DNA of 9,389 nt from BMS3Bbin07 sp036244995 (lineage in GTDB: Bacteria; Nitrospirota; Thermodesulfovibrionia; Thermodesulfovibrionales; JdFR-85), in contig BTTF01000077.1 of the NCBI GenBank assembly GCA_036244995.1, positions 1 to 9,389 of the forward strand. Reading direction: 5' to 3'. The notes under the pieces are model-generated. The model saw nothing but the letters and a program-made list of their open reading frames with translations. It made no database searches and was not told where the DNA came from. Numbering within the stretch: the stretch's first letter is position 1; every line of letters begins with the position of its first letter. Position numbers and translations under genes: made by a program. Of this stretch, positions 6,185-9,389 are shown piece by piece.

Positions 6185-7921
6185 CTACCTCTCCTTTATT
6201 GAATATATCTGAAGAATTGTCACCATCGGGTTTTTTCCTCTTAATATATTCCCGGCCTTTATCCCCAGCAGAGGTTTGCTCAAGACCGCCACCTTATTAT
6301 CAAAAATTGAGTAGTCAAGTAATTTACCACTTATCTTGTCAACAAGTGTCGATTCATCCACAGTAGTACCGGAATACCTGTATGTACGCAACCGGGAGCT
6401 CTTATACCCCAAGGCTCTTTCTATCAGTGGATTTCGTTTTATCACTACAGCCTCATTATTCCTCGTCACCATCCTGTCATTTACATGCCAGATAACCCCG
6501 TCGGCATCCGTCAAAGAAGGCTCTGTTGTGTATTCTCTTACAAAACCTCCCATGCTCTCAACACTACGCCAAACGGCAACCCCATTGCTATCTATAAGAT
6601 TAAGATAATTGTTATCATCCATTAACAGATAGACAGTCCTTCCTTCTTTATCCTTGAGTGTAACAAAATTGTAAATATTAAAACCTTTCAACTCCAGGTA
6701 CTTACCCTCCATCCTGAAACCATCCTGATGATTTATCAGGATTACGGGACCTGAATAACCTTCGGAGTTTGAGTATTTCTGGTATAGGATTTTTCCATCC
6801 ATTACCCTGATAAACCCATCTGTTTTCCAAAGGGTTTCAAGTTTTTGACCGTTCAGTTTATATATATAGGAGGTAACCTTTTCATGATCGGAAGACAGGA
6901 CACTCAGGAATATCTCGTCTCTTCCGTCTGCATCAATGTCAAACATCTCCATCCGGATAACCGTTCCGGATGGATTCATTTTTAATCGATAGAGAAACTC
7001 CGGTTCAACGTCATAGTTGTAAACATATATTCCGTCACCTGTGCTCACCACCAGATCAATCCTTCCGTTGCCGTCAATGTCTCCGGCACTTATGATATCT
7101 GCCCCGTCGGGAAGGTCATAACTTAAAAGGGGGGCATTCTGCACATCAGTAAGAAGCTCTGATCCAAATCTCAAATCAGCAAAAAAAGCTGCGGGCACAT
7201 ACAGGGAATCTTCCGAGAGAACAGCCCCATCCGGCCATAACAGGGTCTGCTTCAGATTGATCTTCCCCCCTGTTTCCCCGGAACTCAGGATGAGCACAAG
7301 GTCTGTCTTTTCTGAGGCAGCAACCTTGAGGAGCCTTTCGGTATCCAACTGTCCAACCGGAGCATCAACGATCTCGAATCTGCCGGTTGCCTTCAATCCC
7401 TTGTAGTATGCGTCACCAAGATAATAATCAACAGACTCTTCCTGATAAAACAGCAACCTCTTTTTTGAAGCCGATATTCTTGCAATATCACCACTCTTCA
7501 CCTCTCCCTCTATTATCCTGCAAGAGGCAACTGCTCCTTCCACCTGAAGAACCTCTATTGTTCCCACAAGTTTTTCAGCCCTCCCGATAGGCTCCTGCGT
7601 CACAGGATGATAAAAAACCTCTCCTCTTCTGAGAACCTTTAAACGCATCCCCATAGACAAACCATCACTGGTTCCCAGGTCAATCCTGACCACCCCGTCA
7701 TTTACAGAGACAACATCCCCTGACATCGGTTTAACAAGCGAGACCGTCCTCTCTATAAGTTGAGTCAAGGGAGAATCTCCAGCATGGGTATCAAAAGGAA
7801 AAGCCAATACAAAAAAGAGGCAACAGAAAACACACACAATTGATGCTGCGTGTCCTGCATCAGGTATGATTAATTTATTTATCCTTAGATTGAGGCTATC
7901 GATAGATATATTCTTCCCCAT
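6185..7921 (-). CDS. Secreted FG-GAP/VCBS-repeat protein with a FlgT-like N-terminal domain; function unknown
   Basis: A 578-residue exported protein not recognised as a named gene. Residues 25-43 form a hydrophobic core after a long polar n-region, with a likely cleavage after THA (45-47). Residues 60-150 (VKPMSGDVVSVNDGVVRIDLG, split here as VKPMSG and RIDLGTSDGLSMGM) resemble the C-terminal beta domain of flagellar protein FlgT. Residues 160-260 include ATGRFEIVDA, as in CsgG-like lipoproteins. Two calcium-loop type repeats follow, GDIDGNGRIDLV (280-291) and DIDADGRDEIF (328-338), then probable propeller blades. Start: ATG 7921 has GGAG 5 bases upstream and gives a proper signal peptide. 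The frame is open back to a TTG at 8032, but that has no ribosome site. It is first in the operon, 3 bases from uppS. A periplasmic or outer-membrane envelope role is inference. Confidence 0.8.
   Translation of the reverse strand: MGKNISIDSLNLRINKLIIPDAGHAASIVCVFCCLFFVLAFPFDTHAGDSPLTQLIERTVSLVKPMSGDVVSVNDGVVRIDLGTSDGLSMGMRLKVLRRGEVFYHPVTQEPIGRAEKLVGTIEVLQVEGAVASCRIIEGEVKSGDIARISASKKRLLFYQEESVDYYLGDAYYKGLKATGRFEIVDAPVGQLDTERLLKVAASEKTDLVLILSSGETGGKINLKQTLLWPDGAVLSEDSLYVPAAFFADLRFGSELLTDVQNAPLLSYDLPDGADIISAGDIDGNGRIDLVVSTGDGIYVYNYDVEPEFLYRLKMNPSGTVIRMEMFDIDADGRDEIFLSVLSSDHEKVTSYIYKLNGQKLETLWKTDGFIRVMDGKILYQKYSNSEGYSGPVILINHQDGFRMEGKYLELKGFNIYNFVTLKDKEGRTVYLLMDDNNYLNLIDSNGVAVWRSVESMGGFVREYTTEPSLTDADGVIWHVNDRMVTRNNEAVVIKRNPLIERALGYKSSRLRTYRYSGTTVDESTLVDKISGKLLDYSIFDNKVAVLSKPLLGIKAGNILRGKNPMVTILQIYSIKER
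6188..6196 (-). promoter_or_regulatory. Ribosome-binding site of uppS, overlapping the end of the upstream gene
   Basis: The minus strand reads AAGGAGAGG at 6196-6188, directly before the TAG stop of the FG-GAP gene (6187-6185) and 6 bases before the GTG start of uppS. It explains the GTG start and makes re-initiation by ribosomes leaving the upstream gene likely. Confidence 0.7.
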
Positions 7922-7926
7922 CACTT

Positions 7927-7930
7927 CTCC
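7927..7930 (-). promoter_or_regulatory. Shine-Dalgarno deciding the start of the FG-GAP gene
   Basis: The minus strand reads GGAGAAGTG directly before ATG at 7921-7919, so GGAG is 5 bases from the start. The alternative upstream starts (TTG 8032, ATG 8020, ATG near 7978) have no comparable site and would bury the signal peptide some 37 residues deeper. Confidence 0.6.
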
Positions 7931-8044
7931 ACAGCCCTTCCAACTTACAGATATATCCCTAACTCCAATAAAAACCATGAGATTAAAGATATTAGACAAC
8001 GAATTATGAGATTGCTTCATTGGTTTGGACAAACTACTATATAG

Positions 8045-8077
8045 CCGGTCAGCAACCTGTCAGGTTTCTACTGCCGG
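8045..8077. repeat. Interrupted stem-loop near the presumed 5' end of the minus-strand operon mRNA
   Basis: The core AACCTG-T-CAGGTT (8054-8066) is a perfect palindrome. Outside it CAG (8050-8052) pairs with CTG (8071-8073), and CCGG (8045-8048) with CCGG (8074-8077), separated by a 1-base bulge and a 1/4-base internal loop. In all 13 pairs are possible. It lies about 10-40 bases after the presumed transcription start, so it may protect the mRNA 5' end or be a protein operator. Confidence 0.5.
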
Positions 8078-8091
8078 ATTAGCTGAATGGT

Positions 8092-8100
8092 ATTATAGCA
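8092..8100 (-). promoter_or_regulatory. Extended -10 promoter for the FG-GAP/uppS operon
   Basis: The minus strand reads TGCTATAAT (8100-8092), a perfect TGn plus TATAAT extended -10 element. The -35 region 17 bases upstream is poor, as is usual for extended -10 promoters. Transcription would begin near 8085, leaving a leader of about 165 bases before the ATG at 7921. Being AT-symmetric, the same bases also give TATTAT on the plus strand, but no -35 partner for dksA was found. Confidence 0.55.
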
Positions 8101-8108
8101 CACTTGAC

Positions 8109-8164
8109 TAATATTGAGAGTATTTGTTACCCTTTATGCCAACAGCATTGGCTTAATATTGAGA
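8109..8164. repeat. 11-base direct repeat with a small hairpin between, upstream of dksA
   Basis: TAATATTGAGA occurs at 8109-8119 and again at 8154-8164, 45 bases apart. Between them GCCAA (8138-8142) and TTGGC (8148-8152) form a 5-bp hairpin with a 5-base loop. The second copy ends 6 bases before the dksA ribosome site. The pair could be regulator sites of the divergent region; nothing in the sequence names the regulator. Confidence 0.4.
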
Positions 8165-8170
8165 AATGCA

Positions 8171-8175
8171 AGGAG
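8171..8175 (+). promoter_or_regulatory. Shine-Dalgarno fixing the dksA start
   Basis: AGGAG at 8171-8175 stands 7 bases before ATG 8183-8185. The frame is open further upstream to a TTG at 8114, but that has no ribosome site and would add 23 residues absent from the family. Confidence 0.75.
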
Positions 8176-8182
8176 TACAATA

Positions 8183-8635
8183 ATGCCTGAGAAAAAGAAA
8201 CAAAACAAATCCGGAACCGCCACACCTGCAAAGAAAAAGAAATGTAAAAAAGCATCAACAGAAAAGGAAGTCTCTGAAAGACAAAGAAGGATTCTTGAGA
8301 TAAAAAAGACATTGGTTCAACAGAAGGAACAGCTTCTGCAGGAAGCAGGTTCTGCACTGAGCACACTCCCTGATGAGAATGCATTTCCCGATATGGGGGA
8401 TCAGGCCACTGCAGAGATTGACAGAAACTTCATGCTCCGCCTCCGTGGACGTGAACAGAGGTTATTAAAGAAGATTGAACTTGCTCTCGAAAGGATAGAC
8501 AATGGCACCTATGGCGTCTGTGACATCTGCGGCTGCGAGATCGGCATAAGAAGGCTCGAAGTTCGACCTGTAACAACAATGTGTATAGAATGCAAAACCG
8601 AACAGGAAGAAGAAGAGAAGGTTATAGAGCCCTGA
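8183..8635 (+). CDS. dksA: DksA/TraR-type RNA polymerase secondary-channel regulator
   Basis: DksA proteins enter the RNA polymerase secondary channel and, usually with ppGpp, adjust rRNA, amino-acid and stress promoters. The 150-residue product has a lysine-rich N-terminal tail (3-28), a coiled coil (about 30-105) whose tip carries D70-MG-D73-Q-A75, the DxxDxA motif needed for DksA activity, and a complete four-cysteine zinc finger: C113, C116, C134, C137. The finger ends in RPVTTMCIEC, as in true DksA. An extra cysteine (C118) follows the first pair. The ATG at 8183 is chosen because of AGGAG 7 bases upstream. It is transcribed away from the envelope operon and converges with the cytochrome fusion gene. 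Tip motif and full zinc site favour DksA over shorter TraR-like relatives; orthology to E. coli DksA is likely but not proven. Confidence 0.9.
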   Translation: MPEKKKQNKSGTATPAKKKKCKKASTEKEVSERQRRILEIKKTLVQQKEQLLQEAGSALSTLPDENAFPDMGDQATAEIDRNFMLRLRGREQRLLKKIELALERIDNGTYGVCDICGCEIGIRRLEVRPVTTMCIECKTEQEEEEKVIEP

Positions 8636-8691
8636 TTTTTTAAATAAGTAAAGCTTCCTTCCAAAATACTTCTATCCAAATGGTCTGGGGG

Positions 8692-9378
8692 TTACCTTCC
8701 TTTTATATATGTTACAAGAGACCTTATCTGAGACTCGGTCAGTGGACCTCCAACCTTCCAGGAAAATCCGGGCATCATCGTATCAGGAACCCCTTTTTCA
8801 ATAGCTGACAAAAGCCTCTTCTCAGGTAATTTCCTGAGTAAGGCAAGTGATGAAGCACTCTTGCCTCTCATATGACACATTATACAGTCCGCCCTGAAAA
8901 GGTTTGCACCCAGTTGCCCTCTTCCTCTGTCAACATGGCACTTCCTGCAGGGAGAACGGAACATTTCCTTTGTCTCAAGGTTCTTTCCGTGAAAAGAGTC
9001 GATCACCTTTGCCTTCAGACTCAGTATTACAAGTGGCTTCAGGGGGTCATTCGTCCTGACCTGTACGGTACTGGATACAAAACCCTTTTTTCTATCAGTC
9101 CTGAGAGTTACCCTTATCTCTCCTTTTTCACCAGCAGCGAGGCGGTCTGAACTGACCACCGTTGCAGTACACCCTCACGATGCTGTTACTTTCTCTATTA
9201 CAAGTATATCCGTCCCGTCATTAGTAAAGACAAAGGCATGCTCAAGAAGATCGCCCTGGTTCACATCTCCAAAATCAACGGCCTTGTCTTCAAATAATAT
9301 GGATGGTCCAGCAAAAGCGCCCTGCACTGCTGAAAGCAAAGAAAAAAGGAGGATCAGGGGGATAAGAAAATATCTCAT
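8692..9378 (-). CDS. Secreted DUF1573-cytochrome c fusion with in-frame TGA: candidate selenoprotein (or nonsense-interrupted gene)
   Basis: Read through one TGA (9177-9175, codon 68), this is a single 228-residue protein. It has a signal peptide (1-23, ending AFA), a DUF1573 beta domain (about 25-125; VDFGDVNQGDLLEHAF, then VRTNDPLKPLVILSLKAKV), and a cytochrome c region with haem sites CRKCH (144-148) and CIMCH (165-169), a probable Met ligand in MMPGF (201-205) and a class I C-terminal helix. The family motif is A-S-C-G-C-T; here it reads A-S-TGA-G-C-T, and sequence resembling the family resumes with ATVVSSDRLAAGEKGE. The frame does not change. A stem-loop fitting the bacterial SECIS pattern lies at 9160-9141. 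Sec insertion would yield Sec-Gly-Cys beside haem in the periplasm. Alternatives are a recent nonsense mutation or base error. Frame integrity on both sides is seen; Sec is inference. Only 11 bases upstream of the ATG are visible. Confidence 0.75.
9141..9160 (-). promoter_or_regulatory. SECIS-like stem-loop just downstream of the in-frame TGA
   Basis: In the mRNA GGUGGUC (9160-9154) pairs with GACCGCC (9147-9141), seven pairs with one G-U, around the loop AGUUCA (9153-9148). The stem begins at base 15 after UGA. The loop's second base is G, 23 bases after UGA, followed by U. Bacterial SECIS elements typically have such a G among the first two loop bases, about 16-37 bases after UGA. A short lower stem, GCA with UGC, is possible. 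The hairpin could still be chance within coding sequence. Confidence 0.5.
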
Positions 9379-9389
9379 AAAACAATCTT

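Noticed and set aside
7922..8032. Extension of the FG-GAP protein to TTG 8032 or ATG 8020
   Set aside because: No Shine-Dalgarno at either, and the signal peptide would lie internal; ATG 7921 has GGAG at the right distance.
8114..8182. N-terminal extension of DksA from TTG 8114
   Set aside because: No ribosome site at 8114, while AGGAG stands 7 bases before ATG 8183; the added residues do not look like DksA and overlap the direct repeats and hairpin.
8636..8691. Bidirectional terminator between the convergent genes
   Set aside because: There is a run of T after the dksA stop, but I could not find a GC-rich stem next to it on either strand.
8692..9159. A separate 155-residue cytochrome gene starting at GTG 9159
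   Set aside because: The GTG codes the conserved valine of ATVVSSDRL inside DUF1573. Starting there would give a cytochrome without a signal peptide, which could not receive haem.
9169..9183. Frameshift or TGA reassignment as explanation of the broken reading
   Set aside because: The protein resumes in the same frame with no lost or extra base. rfaE2, rseP and dksA all end in TGA, so a recoded genome is unlikely.
9175..9378. A separate 67-residue secreted small protein
   Set aside because: It is the signal peptide and first half of a DUF1573 domain cut at the TGA; the other half continues in the same frame directly after it, so it is one gene.

Overview
The window looks like chromosomal DNA of a Gram-negative (LPS-bearing, diderm) bacterium with c-type cytochromes. 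An anaerobic or environmental lineage such as Nitrospirota or the former Deltaproteobacteria would fit. This is inferred from the gene set (heptose adenylyltransferase, one-PDZ RseP, DksA with a FPDMGDQA tip, extracytoplasmic cytochrome fusion) and was not tested by any search. TGA is an ordinary stop here (it ends rfaE2, rseP and dksA), so the code is standard.

Positions 1-7921, minus strand: one long, mostly tightly packed gene series. In transcription order it is a secreted FG-GAP protein, uppS, cdsA, dxr, rseP, a YbgC-type thioesterase, a Nudix hydrolase, rfaE2 and the start of mfd, which runs off the left edge. It carries the classical envelope and isoprenoid cluster: uppS makes the polyprenyl carrier, dxr feeds the MEP pathway that supplies it, cdsA makes CDP-diacylglycerol, rseP is an intramembrane protease, and rfaE2 makes the activated heptose of LPS. 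Junctions with 4-11 base overlaps (rseP/ybgC, nudix/rfaE2, rfaE2/mfd) or abutting codons (uppS/cdsA) suggest translational coupling. Two wider gaps, before dxr and before rseP, hold palindromic or repetitive DNA. A third, different palindrome lies inside the mfd reading frame at the left edge.

Positions 7922-8182: a divergent control region with a perfect extended -10 box for the minus-strand operon, a stem-loop near its presumed mRNA 5' end, and an 11-base direct repeat towards dksA.

Positions 8183-8635, plus strand: a DksA-type RNA polymerase-binding regulator. Positions 8636-8691 are a short convergent gap in which no clear terminator is visible.

Positions 8692-9378, minus strand: the most notable locus. 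A secreted DUF1573 domain fused to a cytochrome c region with two CxxCH motifs is interrupted by a single in-frame TGA, exactly where the family has the first cysteine of its SCGCT motif. A 7-bp stem-loop starts 15 bases after the TGA and has a G as the second base of its apical loop, as expected of a bacterial SECIS element. A selenoprotein (Sec-Gly-Cys motif) is therefore a serious hypothesis, with a nonsense mutation or base-call error as the alternative.

No stretch longer than 300 bases lacks a gene. No tRNA, rRNA, CRISPR array or transposase gene was seen.
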